Counted from the first letter of the stretch, positions 1 to 10,502 are shown. The stretch: DNA of 64,000 nt from Exiguobacterium marinum DSM 16307 (GCF_000620845.1 NZ_KK211189.1:573662-637661), one strand, 5' to 3'. Translations and numbers: made by a program. The notes: generated from the letters alone by a model not told the origin.

Positions 1-2647
<2,647 letters not shown>

Positions 2648-2742
2648 CTAGTCTATGGTTTGTGTTGATGAATCCTCAGTTTTCAGGGAACAAGCCCTAA
2701 AACAATATTGACATGCGTATGACGCGGTGTTAATATTCATTT

Positions 2743-2862
2743 TGTCTGGTGGCGATAGCGAGACGGCCACACCTGTTCCCATGCCGAACACAGAAGTTAA
2801 GCGTCTCAGCGCCGAAAGTAGTTGGGGGATCTCCCCCTGTGAGGATAGGACGTTGCCAGGCA
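2743..2862 (+). rRNA. 5S ribosomal RNA
   Basis: Starts TGTCTGGTGGCGATAGC and ends GTTGCCAGGCA; these two ends pair as the 5S terminal helix (TGTCTGG with CCAGGCA). The internal CCATGCCGAACACAGAAGTTAAG loop region is the standard 5S signature. It follows 23S by about 95 bases and is followed at once by tRNA genes. Confidence 0.97.
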
Positions 2863-2869
2863 AGATCGT

Positions 2870-2944
2870 TCCGCAATAGCTCAGTGGTAGAGCAACCGGC
2901 TGTTAACCGGTAGGTCGTAGGTTCAAATCCTACTTGCGGAGCCA
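2870..2944 (+). tRNA. tRNA-Asn (GTT)
   Basis: Cloverleaf with acceptor TCCGCAA/TTGCGGA, anticodon GTT at 2902-2904, T-arm GGTTCAAATCC and an encoded CCA. First of eight tRNAs behind the rRNA operon. Confidence 0.97.
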
Positions 2945-2949
2945 ATTTA

Positions 2950-3024
2950 GGCCCGTTGGTCAAGCGGTTAAGACACCGCCCTTTCACGGCGGTAACACGG
3001 GTTCGAATCCCGTACGGGTCACCA
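2950..3024 (+). tRNA. tRNA-Glu (TTC)
   Basis: Acceptor GGCCCGT/ACGGGTC, anticodon TTC inside CCCTTTCACGG, T-arm GGTTCGAATCC, encoded CCA. Five bases separate it from tRNA-Asn. Confidence 0.97.
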
Positions 3025-3028
3025 ATAT

Positions 3029-3104
3029 GGAGGATTAGCTCAGCTGGGAGAGCACCTGCCTTACAAGCAGGGGGTCGGCGGTTCGATCCCGTCATCCTCC
3101 ACCA
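3029..3104 (+). tRNA. tRNA-Val (TAC)
   Basis: Acceptor GGAGGAT/GTCCTCC-type pairing (3' side ATCCTCC), anticodon TAC inside CCTTACAAGC, T-arm GGTTCGATCCC, encoded CCA. Confidence 0.97.
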
Positions 3105-3135
3105 TCTTTATTTATTAATTCAAACCTATATATAT

Positions 3136-3208
3136 GCCGGTGTAGCTCAGTTGGTAGAGCATCTGACTTGTAATCAGAGGGTCGAGGGTTCGAATCCTTT
3201 CGCCGGCA
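3136..3208 (+). tRNA. tRNA-Thr (TGT), no encoded CCA
   Basis: Acceptor GCCGGTG/CGCCGGC, anticodon TGT inside ACTTGTAATC, T-arm GGTTCGAATCC. After the discriminator base A3208 the DNA reads CTC, not CCA, unlike its seven neighbours. The 3' CCA must therefore be added after processing. Confidence 0.96.
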
Positions 3209-3214
3209 CTCCTC

Positions 3215-3298
3215 GGGGGGGTAGCGAAGTGGCTAAACGCGGCGGACTGTAAATCCGCTCCTTCGGGTTCGGCGGTTCGAATCCGCCCCCCCCCACCA
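3215..3298 (+). tRNA. tRNA-Tyr (GTA)
   Basis: Class II tRNA with a long variable arm (CTCCTTCGGG region). Acceptor GGGGGGG/CCCCCCC, anticodon GTA inside ACTGTAAATC, encoded CCA. The acceptor stem is seven G-C pairs. Confidence 0.96.
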
Positions 3299-3303
3299 GG
3301 TTT

Positions 3304-3379
3304 GAGCCATTAGCTCAGTTGGTAGAGCATCTGACTTTTAATCAGAGGGTCGCAGGTTCGAGCCCTGCATGGCTCACCA
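3304..3379 (+). tRNA. tRNA-Lys (TTT)
   Basis: Acceptor GAGCCAT/ATGGCTC, anticodon TTT inside ACTTTTAATC, T-arm GGTTCGAGCCC, encoded CCA. Confidence 0.97.
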
Positions 3380-3385
3380 TTTTTT

Positions 3386-3460
3386 GCGGAAGTAGTTCAG
3401 TGGTAGAATACGACCTTGCCAAGGTCGGGGTCGCGGGTTCGAATCCCGTCTTCCGCTCCA
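3386..3460 (+). tRNA. tRNA-Gly (GCC)
   Basis: Acceptor GCGGAAG/CTTCCGC, anticodon GCC inside CCTTGCCAAGG, T-arm GGTTCGAATCC, encoded CCA. Confidence 0.97.
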
Positions 3461-3477
3461 TATTCTTACCCATTCAT

Positions 3478-3553
3478 GGGGCCTTAGCTCAGCTGGGAGA
3501 GCGCCTGCCTTGCACGCAGGAGGTCAGCGGTTCGATCCCGCTAGGCTCCACCA
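3478..3553 (+). tRNA. tRNA-Ala (TGC)
   Basis: Acceptor GGGGCCT/AGGCTCC with one G-T pair, anticodon TGC inside CCTTGCACGC, T-arm GGTTCGATCCC, encoded CCA. Last tRNA of the cluster. Confidence 0.97.
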
Positions 3554-3634
3554 TATGTTTTTTTCTTAAGTTATTGATGACTTAAGTTTTTTTTTGCCTA
3601 AAACCATGAACCATTCACTTGAGAGTACAGAGAA

Positions 3635-3667
3635 AGGCAGCCTGCCACCATTCAGGCTGCCTTTTTG
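3635..3667 (+). terminator. terminator of the rRNA-tRNA operon
   Basis: Perfect 10-bp stem AGGCAGCCTG (3635-3644) with CAGGCTGCCT (3653-3662), an 8-base loop, then TTTTTG. A weaker AT-rich hairpin, CTTAAG/CTTAAG followed by nine T, lies at 3565-3595 and may be a first, leaky stop. Confidence 0.9.
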
Positions 3668-3692
3668 TATGTTTATTCATAATAGTGCCGAG

Positions 3693-3722
3693 TTGAACCA
3701 AATGAATGATAGCGTTTACAAT
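3693..3722 (+). promoter_or_regulatory. possible sigma-A promoter before the IS remnant
   Basis: TTGAAC (3693-3698) and TACAAT (3717-3722) are separated by 18 bases. No intact gene follows directly. If active it would transcribe the TnpB remnant and its structured right end. Sequence match only. Confidence 0.4.
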
Positions 3723-3733
3723 TTAACTAAACC

Positions 3734-4211
3734 AGGCGAGAATTCTCCCTCCTCTAAGCGTCTTGGGGCGTAGCCCAGTGTAGGTGGGGGATGAATCGCC
3801 CGGTCCAAAAGTCTTCTCTCCCTATGACAGATGTAAGGTAGCGAAGTCCATCGGGGACGTCAGCTGGTATGAGTTCGTCCGGCAGTTGGAATACAAATAT
3901 ACCTTCTATGGACGGACGCTCATCAAGGCGGATCAATGGTACGCATCGACGCAGATCTGTTCTTCTTGTGGCGTCAAAGGCGAGAAGAAGACGATGGATG
4001 TTCGTGAATGGACGTGTACTCATTGTGGTGTTCATCATGATCGAGACATCAACGCAAGCATCAATCTGTTAATGTTGGCAAACTAAAACGAATTCCTTCA
4101 GGGTGGGAACCACCCGACGAGCTTGGTAAATAATCGTGGCTAATAAAAGTACGATCTTCCCAAGAAGCTCCCACTTCAATTTGCGAAGTAAATAAGTGGC
4201 GAGTAGTTCAA
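3734..4211 (+). mobile_element. decayed IS200/IS605-family element with its right end kept
   Basis: Contains the C-terminal part of TnpB followed by about 125 non-coding bases that look like the right end of such elements. These include a GGGTGG-GAA-CCACCC hairpin (4101-4115), a long-range pairing of GAGCTTGG (4119-4126) with CCAAG-AGCTC (4160-4170), a subterminal hairpin ACTTC-N7-GAAGT (4173-4189) and the end GAGTAGTTCA (4201-4210). In active elements this stretch encodes the omega (guide-scaffold) RNA. There is no TnpA gene and no left end that I can identify. 3734-3800 is an imperfect palindrome of unclear origin (GGCGAGAATTC near its start, GATGAATCGCC near its end). The right end stops about 29 bases before rocF. 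Confidence 0.75.
3784..4086 (+). pseudogene. tnpB: TnpB C-terminal fragment
   Basis: About 85 codons match the end of IS605 OrfB/TnpB (an RNA-guided nuclease, usually 350-400 residues). Visible parts are the segment AKSIGDVSWYEFVRQLEYK before the zinc ribbon, the ribbon cysteines CSSC and CTHC, and the closing DRDINASINL containing the last RuvC aspartate. The first two RuvC motifs and the whole N-terminal half are missing, so it cannot be an active nuclease. The ATG at 3784 is not the original start; TnpB-like sequence begins near 3833. The stop at 4084-4086 looks original because the element's right end follows it. Confidence 0.85.
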
Positions 4212-4239
4212 CTATCAAGCGTATAAAGGGGGAATGGCG

Positions 4240-5142
4240 ATGCAATGGTCATATATTCATGTACCACTTCGTTATGGTCAGGGGAAACTTGGGGTCGATC
4301 AAGGACCGATGAAGTTGAACGAACTAGGGATGGAGAAACTTCTTCCAACAGGGACGGTTAAACAAACGATACGCGTGTTACCGGAATCTGAAATTCGTGA
4401 AAATGAAGAACATTTGAAGCGGGTAGATGGTGTATTGCACACTGTTACGGAATTGGCAGAAGTGATAGATAGCGAAATTAGAGCGAATCGATTCCCATTG
4501 ATCGTTGGGGGCGATCATAGTATGGCAATCGGCACACTCGCAGGACTAGCAAAAACGGGACCATTTGGTGTCATTTGGGTAGATGCCCACGCTGACTTGA
4601 ATACGGGGGATACCTCACCATCTGGTAATATTCATGGAATGCCACTTGCTGCAGCTATGGGGATGGGGGATATACGTCTGACAGAAGTAGGTGGGCGTGA
4701 TTCGAAGTTATCGCCAAATCATTTGGTGTATATTGCCCTTCGTGATATCGATGAAGGAGAAATAAACGAAATCAATCGACTCGGTATAAAAGTCATTACC
4801 GTAGAAGAAGTTCGTACGCGTGGGGTCGATGTGATCATGCAAGAGGCGCTCAGCTATCTTCGTGAACGAGTAGACCGTTTTTATATCAGTTTTGATATGG
4901 ACAGTCTCGATGCGTCACTCGTTCCGGGTACAGGAACACCGGTTGATGGTGGTCTAACAGAAGTCGAGGCCAAAGCGATTTTAAAAGAAGCGATGCAGGC
5001 AGAAGATTTGATTGCCGTAGAGCTCGTCGAATTGAATCCGGCATTAGACCGGGACGACATGACGGCTCAATTGGCCTACCGTCTGTGTGAAACGATTATA
5101 AAATCTAAAGAAAACCTGTTATTGGAAGGCGAAACCGTCTGA
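4240..5142 (+). CDS. rocF: arginase
   Basis: Hydrolyses L-arginine to ornithine and urea in the cytosol. The 300-residue length and the ureohydrolase motifs fit: GGDHS at about residues 90-94, DAHAD at about 115-119, SGNIHG just after, and SFDMDSLD near 219; their His and Asp residues bind two Mn ions. The SGN-HG substrate loop favours arginase over agmatinase. An in-frame ATG at 4234 lies only one base after the AAAGGGGG ribosome binding site (4225-4232), so ATG 4240, with 7-base spacing, is chosen. In related Bacillales rocF also precedes sigW. The usual upstream region is replaced here by an IS605 remnant, so its promoter is not obvious. Confidence 0.93.
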   Translation: MQWSYIHVPLRYGQGKLGVDQGPMKLNELGMEKLLPTGTVKQTIRVLPESEIRENEEHLKRVDGVLHTVTELAEVIDSEIRANRFPLIVGGDHSMAIGTLAGLAKTGPFGVIWVDAHADLNTGDTSPSGNIHGMPLAAAMGMGDIRLTEVGGRDSKLSPNHLVYIALRDIDEGEINEINRLGIKVITVEEVRTRGVDVIMQEALSYLRERVDRFYISFDMDSLDASLVPGTGTPVDGGLTEVEAKAILKEAMQAEDLIAVELVELNPALDRDDMTAQLAYRLCETIIKSKENLLLEGETV

Positions 5143-5151
5143 TTTCCTTAC

Positions 5152-5195
5152 AGTTTCCAAACCCGTTTGCTACAATGGGGGTGGAAACTTTTTTT
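5152..5195 (+). terminator. terminator after rocF
   Basis: AGTTTCCA (5152-5159) pairs with TGGAAACT (5182-5189), extended by CCC/GGG inside the loop, and is followed by seven T. Confidence 0.75.
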
Positions 5196-5202
5196 ACTTT
5201 AA

Positions 5203-5229
5203 TGAAACTAATTCAACTGGTGAGACGTA
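5203..5229 (+). promoter_or_regulatory. autoregulatory SigW-type promoter
   Basis: TGAAAC (5203-5208), 17 bases, CGTA (5226-5229). This is the known ECF sigma-W promoter pattern and lies before sigW, as expected for autoregulation. The same spacing and boxes recur at 12414 and 38640. Confidence 0.85.
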
Positions 5230-5272
5230 TATAGAAATGACCGCATGTGTTGCGGAGAGGGGAAGTGGATTG

Positions 5273-5848
5273 ATGGAACGGCTGACCACCCGTTTGGTTG
5301 ACGAATTGAGGGCGGGGAATCACGATTCGTTTGCCGAGCTGGTAGAACTATACAAGGATGGCGTCTTTGCAATCGCCTATAAAATTTTGTATGATCGTGG
5401 CGAAGCGGAAGACGCTGCCCAAGAAGCATTCATACGTGCATATACACGAATTGATACGTATGATGCGCAATACAAGTTCAAAACATGGCTCTATCGAATT
5501 ACGACGAACGTTGCCATCGATCGATTGAGGAAACGGAAACCGGAGTATTCAATGGATGCAGAAATTGCGGGTACAGACGGTTTGACTTATCAAGACCACT
5601 TAGCTGATGAAGCACCTCAACCCGATGCCCAAGTGGTTCATCGCGAAATTCGAAGTGAGATGCATGAAGCCATCAAACAACTTCCGGACAAATACCGCAT
5701 TCCCTTACTATTAAAATATGTGGATGATTTGTCGCTAAAAGAAATTAGCGTGATGATTGACATGCCGGTCGCAACAGTTAAAACAAGGATCTTCCGGGGA
5801 AGAGAAATGTTAAAAACAATCTTTCAAAATAGGGAGGGGTTCAATTGA
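5273..5848 (+). CDS. sigW: ECF RNA polymerase sigma factor SigW
   Basis: Extracytoplasmic-function sigma factor for cell-envelope stress genes. The 191-residue protein has sigma region 2 in the first half (FAELVELYKDGVFAIAYKIL, then DAAQEAFIRAY and WLYRITTNVAIDRLRKRK) and region 4 in the last 60 residues (LPDKYRIPLLLKYVDDLSLKEIS, then VATVKTRIFRGREML). ATG 5273 is preferred because GAGAGGGG (5256-5262) precedes it; an upstream in-frame start at 5237 has no binding site. The stop overlaps the rsiW start by four bases, so the pair is translationally coupled. Confidence 0.95.
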   Translation: MERLTTRLVDELRAGNHDSFAELVELYKDGVFAIAYKILYDRGEAEDAAQEAFIRAYTRIDTYDAQYKFKTWLYRITTNVAIDRLRKRKPEYSMDAEIAGTDGLTYQDHLADEAPQPDAQVVHREIRSEMHEAIKQLPDKYRIPLLLKYVDDLSLKEISVMIDMPVATVKTRIFRGREMLKTIFQNREGFN

Positions 5849-6480
5849 CTCCTGAAGAAAAAGTACAACAATATTTGGAAGATGGCGTTTTGCCCGAAGA
5901 ATCTGACGAATTGCGTCAATTGTTAGAAGACGATGAATTATATGAGTCTTATCTACAATATGAACGAATCGACGCAGAACTGAAAGCATTGCCTCGTCCA
6001 AAGTTATCAGCGGATTTTACGACCCGTGTGATGGCCGCTATACCTGAAACACCGGTGCAAAAAGGGCCTGACACGGTTGTGTCGTTATCCAAATCTGTGC
6101 GCAAAGAGCGTAAGCCACATTCAAAACAAATGATTTGGTTACAGCGCCACCCAGGTTTGATTGCCGCAGTCCTATTCTTTAGTTTGATGTCTAGTGCGAC
6201 ACTTGGATTATGGAGTAGTGCTTCGGAGACGATGACGTATACAAAAGTACCAGGTGTCGTCGTATCAGAGAATGAAGTGATTGTGCCAGCGGGTGTTACT
6301 GTCGAGAAAGACATTACCGTCCAAGGTGGCGATTTACGGATTGAAGGTACCGTCCAAGGTGACGCGACAGCTGTCAATGGTCGTGCGTATTTAGCAAGTG
6401 CCGGGCAAGTGACAGGTGAACTTGAACAAATCGATCAGATGTTCGAGTGGATCTGGTATTCCATGAAACAACTTTTCTAA
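5845..6480 (+). CDS. rsiW: anti-sigma-W factor, membrane-anchored, without zinc motif
   Basis: Binds SigW at the membrane and is degraded under envelope stress in the known system. The call rests on position and shape: 211 residues, a cytoplasmic N-terminus, one membrane helix near residues 105-125 (LIAAVLFFSLMSSATLGLW) and an outer domain. It starts with TTG at 5845 after AGGGAGGGG (5831-5839), inside the sigW stop. The N-terminal 65 residues contain no cysteine, so the HxxxCxxC zinc anti-sigma motif is absent. The outer domain is rich in short V/I-G-D repeats (VTVEKDITVQGGDLRIEG, then TVQGDATAVNG), which suggests a beta-helix like those of bactofilins. Confidence 0.82.
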   Translation: MTPEEKVQQYLEDGVLPEESDELRQLLEDDELYESYLQYERIDAELKALPRPKLSADFTTRVMAAIPETPVQKGPDTVVSLSKSVRKERKPHSKQMIWLQRHPGLIAAVLFFSLMSSATLGLWSSASETMTYTKVPGVVVSENEVIVPAGVTVEKDITVQGGDLRIEGTVQGDATAVNGRAYLASAGQVTGELEQIDQMFEWIWYSMKQLF

Positions 6481-6503
6481 AGACGCTTCCGGCGTCTTTT
6501 TTC
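6481..6503 (+). terminator. terminator after rsiW
   Basis: AGACGC-TTCCG-GCGTCT stem followed by TTTTTTC. It separates sigW-rsiW from the cdaA operon. Confidence 0.85.
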
Positions 6504-6555
6504 GTTTCAATCTCGTTTCGTTTTGGTGTGACGCAATGCGTATATACAAAAATGA

Positions 6556-6564
6556 TGATATAAT
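6556..6564 (+). promoter_or_regulatory. extended -10 promoter before cdaA
   Basis: TGATATAAT is an extended -10 element (TGnTATAAT). No good -35 box is seen at the usual distance. It lies 43 bases before the cdaA start. Confidence 0.55.
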
Positions 6565-6606
6565 GGAATTTGCACGATTTAGCTAGGTAGTTGAGGAGGG
6601 GAGCAT

Positions 6607-7467
6607 TTGCCGCTACTTGAACAAGTATCATATTTCTCATTTTTAAATCTTTCAGAAAACGTACATTGGTACGATTATTTGAACGATGTTTTAGATATCG
6701 TCGTCGTCACGTATGTCATTTATAAGTTAATGATGATTGTACGTGGGACAAAAGCAGTCCAATTAATTAAAGGGATCTCCATCATTCTAGTCAGTTGGTT
6801 CTTGAGTGGTTTCTTCGGGTTGAAGACGCTCCAGTTCTTGCTAAATCAGGTGATCACATACGGTCTTCTCGGAATTATCATCATCTTCCAGCCTGAATTG
6901 AGACGTGGTCTTGAGCACCTCGGTCGGACGAGCAACTTATTCGGGCGTACAGGAACAAGTGATGAAGAGCAACAACGCCAAATGATTGAAGCCATCGTCA
7001 GTTCTGCGCAATATATGTCAAAGCGGCGGATTGGTGCGTTGATTGCGATTGAACGAGATACGGGATTAAACGAGTATGTGGAGACGGGCATTCGTATGGA
7101 TTCGCATATTACTTCCCAATTAATTATTAACTTATTCATTCCAAACACACCACTCCATGATGGTGCGATGATTATTCAAGATGGAAAGATTGCGGCAGCA
7201 GCCTGCTATTTGCCGCTCTCGGAAAGTCCACACATCGATAAGGCCCTCGGGACACGACACCGGGCAGCCATTGGGGTCAGTGAAGTGACAGATAGCGTCA
7301 CTCTCACCGTGTCAGAAGAAACAGGAGCTGTCTCTCTCGCGATCGCAGGACGCTTATATCGAGAGTTAGATGAAGAAGCGCTTCGTAATAAATTAATTCA
7401 AGAACTCGTCATCGAAGAAAAAGAGGCGACCCTCTCGTTCTTCGGCAAAAAAGGAGGGGATAAGTAA
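6607..7467 (+). CDS. cdaA: diadenylate cyclase CdaA
   Basis: Makes c-di-AMP from two ATP at the membrane. Three membrane helices occupy roughly the first 100 residues (VVTYVIYKLMMIV; IILVSWFLSGFFG; VITYGLLGIIIIFQPELRRG). The DAC domain follows with DGA at about residue 184 and RHR at about 217, the catalytic signatures. The 286-residue length is normal. The start is TTG at 6607 behind GAGGAGGGG. The next gene, cdaR, starts directly after the stop, and glmM and glmS follow, the order conserved across many Firmicutes. Confidence 0.96.
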   Translation: MPLLEQVSYFSFLNLSENVHWYDYLNDVLDIVVVTYVIYKLMMIVRGTKAVQLIKGISIILVSWFLSGFFGLKTLQFLLNQVITYGLLGIIIIFQPELRRGLEHLGRTSNLFGRTGTSDEEQQRQMIEAIVSSAQYMSKRRIGALIAIERDTGLNEYVETGIRMDSHITSQLIINLFIPNTPLHDGAMIIQDGKIAAAACYLPLSESPHIDKALGTRHRAAIGVSEVTDSVTLTVSEETGAVSLAIAGRLYRELDEEALRNKLIQELVIEEKEATLSFFGKKGGDK

Positions 7468-8748
7468 GTGATTGATCAGTGGTTACAACATAAGTGGTTT
7501 CTCCGCTTCATCGCACTTGCTTTAGCCGTCCTTTTATACTTAATGGTTGCTGAGACCAGTTCCTCGAACAACGCTTCTAGCGCTTTGCCGATTGTTGGAC
7601 AAAGTTCCATGACGCTCGATGTACCGGTCGAAGTATTTTTTGATGAGGTGCAGTATGTCGCATACAACGTGCCTGAGGAGATGGGTGTTGAGCTTCAAGG
7701 TCCCTCAAGTAGTTTAACGATGACCAAACTGGTGAAAGATTATCAAGTGTTTGTCGATTTGACCAACCTTGGAACCGGATTTCATCGCGTCCCAGTCGAG
7801 GCACGAGGTTTCGGTGGAGACGTCAATGTCAAATTGGATCGAGAGACAGTTGAAATTTACATTGATCGGAAGCAAACGATTGAAGTTCCGGTGTCTGTGA
7901 ACCTGTTGAATAAAGATCAATTACCGGAAGGGAAAGTGGCTGGCGATGTTGAAATCGAACCGTCGACTATCAAAGTCACAGGCGGTGCGAGTCGCATTCA
8001 AAATGTCAAAGAAATCACGTTAAATGTGGATGTCTCGAATCAAAATCAGACATTCACTCGTGAGATTCCACCGACTATTTTAGATGCGAACGGGAATCCG
8101 TTGAATGTGTCGGTCGACCCGAATATCATCAATGTGACTGTCCCGATTTACAATGAGAGTGTGATGATTCCGATTGAGGTCGTCACGAGCGGAGAAGTGT
8201 CGGACGACTTCAGGTTAGTAGATACATTACTAGGTGAAACAGAAGTTCGTGTCTTTGGATCAAAAGAGGTGCTCGATAAACTCGATCGAGTCGAGACAGA
8301 GCCGATTGAACTGGATGATTTGAAGAAGTCTGAGAAAGTAAATGTTACTCTCCGTCTCCCTGAAGGAGCCACGTCACTCGACAAAAGAGAAGTAGAAGTT
8401 CAAGTGCTGATTCGTCCGAGTGATGAGACGAAAGATGACACGAGCGAATTGACAGAGCGGATTCGGTTGACTGTTCCAGTGAACGTACGGGGGTACGACC
8501 GAACCAATTATACGATTCAAACGCAAGATGTGGTCAGTGTCACTCTGTCCGGAAAGCGGTCCCTTCTCGAGACCATTTCATCGAACAGTGTTAACGTGAC
8601 ATTGGATTTGACAGGATTACCAGGTGGGACACACGCGGTAGATGTCGATTACGAAGTACCAAAAGGCGTGACGGTTGTCTCGCCGAAGACGATTGATGTT
8701 CAACTGACGAGCGTCGATGAAGAAACAGAAACATCTTCCATTCAATAA
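7468..8748 (+). CDS. cdaR: CdaA regulatory protein, YbbR repeats
   Basis: Membrane-anchored regulator of CdaA. One N-terminal helix (FLRFIALALAVLLYLMVAE) anchors an extracellular part made of repeated YbbR domains of about 80-90 residues. Repeat landmarks are VPVEVFFDE, VPVSVNLLN, IPIEVVTSG and VPVNVRGYD, so four copies are likely. The start is GTG 7468 immediately after the cdaA stop, behind AAGGAGGGG. The protein has 426 residues. Confidence 0.93.
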   Translation: MIDQWLQHKWFLRFIALALAVLLYLMVAETSSSNNASSALPIVGQSSMTLDVPVEVFFDEVQYVAYNVPEEMGVELQGPSSSLTMTKLVKDYQVFVDLTNLGTGFHRVPVEARGFGGDVNVKLDRETVEIYIDRKQTIEVPVSVNLLNKDQLPEGKVAGDVEIEPSTIKVTGGASRIQNVKEITLNVDVSNQNQTFTREIPPTILDANGNPLNVSVDPNIINVTVPIYNESVMIPIEVVTSGEVSDDFRLVDTLLGETEVRVFGSKEVLDKLDRVETEPIELDDLKKSEKVNVTLRLPEGATSLDKREVEVQVLIRPSDETKDDTSELTERIRLTVPVNVRGYDRTNYTIQTQDVVSVTLSGKRSLLETISSNSVNVTLDLTGLPGGTHAVDVDYEVPKGVTVVSPKTIDVQLTSVDEETETSSIQ

Positions 8749-8784
8749 AGATGTTCAATCATACAAAAGTGAGGATTTAATCTA

Positions 8785-10143
8785 ATGGGTAAATATTTTG
8801 GAACAGACGGAGTTCGCGGTGTCGCGAACTCTGAGTTAACTGCGGAATTAGCATATCGTTTAGGCCGTGCTGGTGGCTATGTGTTGTCGAAACATTTGCC
8901 AGAAGGCGAACAACCAAAAGTATTGATTGGTCGTGACACACGCATCTCAGGACATATGCTTGAAGGTGCATTGATTGCCGGACTTCTCTCAATCGGTGCA
9001 GAAGTGATGCGTCTTGGTGTCATCTCAACACCTGGAGTTGCGTACTTAACAAAATCGCTAGATGCGACAGCCGGTGTCATGATTTCGGCATCGCACAACC
9101 CGGTAGCCGACAACGGAATCAAATTCTTCGGTAGCGATGGTTTTAAATTAGATGATGCGACTGAGCAAGAAATCGAAGATATTTTAGACGCTACGGAAGA
9201 TACGCTCCCACGACCGACTGGGAAAGATCTCGGTTTCGTGTCGGACTATTATGAAGGGGCACAAAAATACCTTCAAATGCTGAAACAAACCGTTGAAGAA
9301 GACTTCGAAGGCCTACACATTGCGCTCGACTGTGCACATGGCGCGACGAGCGGTCTCGCTGCTCGACTCTTCGCTGACCTTGAAGCGAACGTATCCACAA
9401 TCGGAAACTCGCCGAACGGTCTAAACATCAATGAAGGTGTCGGCTCGACACATCCAGAGCACTTGGCTGAGTTCGTCCGCGAAAAAGGAGCGGACATGGG
9501 CCTTGCCTTTGATGGTGACGGGGACCGTTTGATTGCGATTGACGAGAACGGTGAAATCGTCGATGGAGACAAAATTATGTATATTTGCGGGAAATACTTG
9601 AGTGAAAAAGGACGTCTCAAAGACAACACGATTGTCGCGACGGTCATGAGTAACCTCGGGTTCCATAAAGCTGTTGAAGAAGCGGGCATGACAGCGCTCC
9701 AGACAGCAGTCGGTGACCGTTATGTCGTTGAAGAGATGAAAAAACACCAGTACACACTCGGTGGCGAACAATCGGGTCACTTGATTTTCCTCGATCACTC
9801 GACAACAGGTGACGGGATGTTATCAGGCGTCCAGTTGGCAGAAATCGTGAAGTCGACGGGCCGCAAACTCTCTGAATTGGCGGCTGAGATGCCGGTTTAT
9901 CCGCAAAAACTCGTAAATATTCGTGTGACGAATAAAAACGATGCGATGAACGGAGAGCGTGTCTTGGCAACGATTCAAGAAGCGGAAGCAGAAATGGCTG
10001 GAAATGGTCGAATTCTCGTCCGTGCATCGGGAACAGAGCCTCTCGTTCGTGTGATGGCGGAAGCACCGACAGCGGAAGAATGCGACCGTTACGTTGAACG
10101 AATCGCGCAAGTTGTTCGCGAAGATTACGGTTTAGAAGGATAA
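8785..10143 (+). CDS. glmM: phosphoglucosamine mutase
   Basis: Converts glucosamine-6-phosphate to glucosamine-1-phosphate for UDP-GlcNAc and wall synthesis. It is 452 residues long. The N-terminus [11 protein letters not shown] is diagnostic; the phosphoserine loop SASHNP lies near residue 100, the metal loop DGDGDR near 242, and the sugar-phosphate loop [11 protein letters not shown] near the C-terminus. GAGGATTTAATCT precedes the ATG. It follows cdaR by 36 bases and probably shares its transcript. Confidence 0.97.
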   Translation: MGKYFGTDGVRGVANSELTAELAYRLGRAGGYVLSKHLPEGEQPKVLIGRDTRISGHMLEGALIAGLLSIGAEVMRLGVISTPGVAYLTKSLDATAGVMISASHNPVADNGIKFFGSDGFKLDDATEQEIEDILDATEDTLPRPTGKDLGFVSDYYEGAQKYLQMLKQTVEEDFEGLHIALDCAHGATSGLAARLFADLEANVSTIGNSPNGLNINEGVGSTHPEHLAEFVREKGADMGLAFDGDGDRLIAIDENGEIVDGDKIMYICGKYLSEKGRLKDNTIVATVMSNLGFHKAVEEAGMTALQTAVGDRYVVEEMKKHQYTLGGEQSGHLIFLDHSTTGDGMLSGVQLAEIVKSTGRKLSELAAEMPVYPQKLVNIRVTNKNDAMNGERVLATIQEAEAEMAGNGRILVRASGTEPLVRVMAEAPTAEECDRYVERIAQVVREDYGLEG

Positions 10144-10168
10144 AATTCTCAAAAGCGGGAATAACACA

Positions 10169-10197
10169 AGGGAATCCAACATTGGATTCCCTTTTTG
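10169..10197 (+). terminator. terminator after glmM
   Basis: AGGGAATCCAA-CA-TTGGATTCCCT stem followed by TTTTTG. It separates the cdaA-glmM transcript from the glmS leader. Confidence 0.88.
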
Positions 10198-10232
10198 TTT
10201 CCGTTTTGTCATCGAGAAAACAGCGGATTTTC

Positions 10233-10261
10233 TTGACGAATGGGGGTGTGATTTGTACTAT
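10233..10261 (+). promoter_or_regulatory. sigma-A promoter of glmS
   Basis: TTGACG (10233-10238), 17 bases, TACTAT (10256-10261). Transcription would start near 10268 and include the whole ribozyme. Confidence 0.8.
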
Positions 10262-10268
10262 TAAGAGC

Positions 10269-10450
10269 GTGACCTTGGAAACGGAAGGACACAAGAGTAC
10301 GAACAAGCGCCAGAACTCTGCGGAGTTGACGAGGTTGGAGGTTATCGAGATTTCGGCGGATGCCTCCTCGTCGCCTGTCACGACGAGAAGCATACTTTTA
10401 AAACGCCCGGGTGACCGGACGGACAAAGAAGTGTGTGTTGACAGCTCTTA
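10269..10450 (+). ncRNA. glmS ribozyme (glucosamine-6-phosphate riboswitch)
   Basis: Self-cleaving leader RNA activated by glucosamine-6-phosphate. Conserved segments are present in order: AGCGCCAGAACT (10306-10317), AGTTGACGAGG, TTATCGAGATTTCGGCGGAT, GCCTCCTCGTCG and a 3' part with GTGACCGGACGGACAAAG. The predicted cleavage site is just before G10307. An apparent protein frame across this region (10182-10451) is not a gene. The ribozyme fills nearly all of the gap between glmM and glmS. Confidence 0.95.
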
Positions 10451-10502
10451 GAAAAAGCCCGTTTCCTTTTTCGAGAAATCGAAGAATAGAGGAGATTTAT
10501 TT

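Noticed and set aside
2956-3585. Two plus-strand open frames across the tRNA cluster
   Set aside because: They read through several tRNA genes and have no ribosome binding site.
3734-3800. Imperfect palindrome considered as the left end of the IS element or as a second right end
   Set aside because: I could not match it to a known left end, so it is only described as unclear.
10182-10451. An 89-codon frame between glmM and glmS
   Set aside because: It begins in a terminator and covers the glmS ribozyme; RNA structure explains the sequence.
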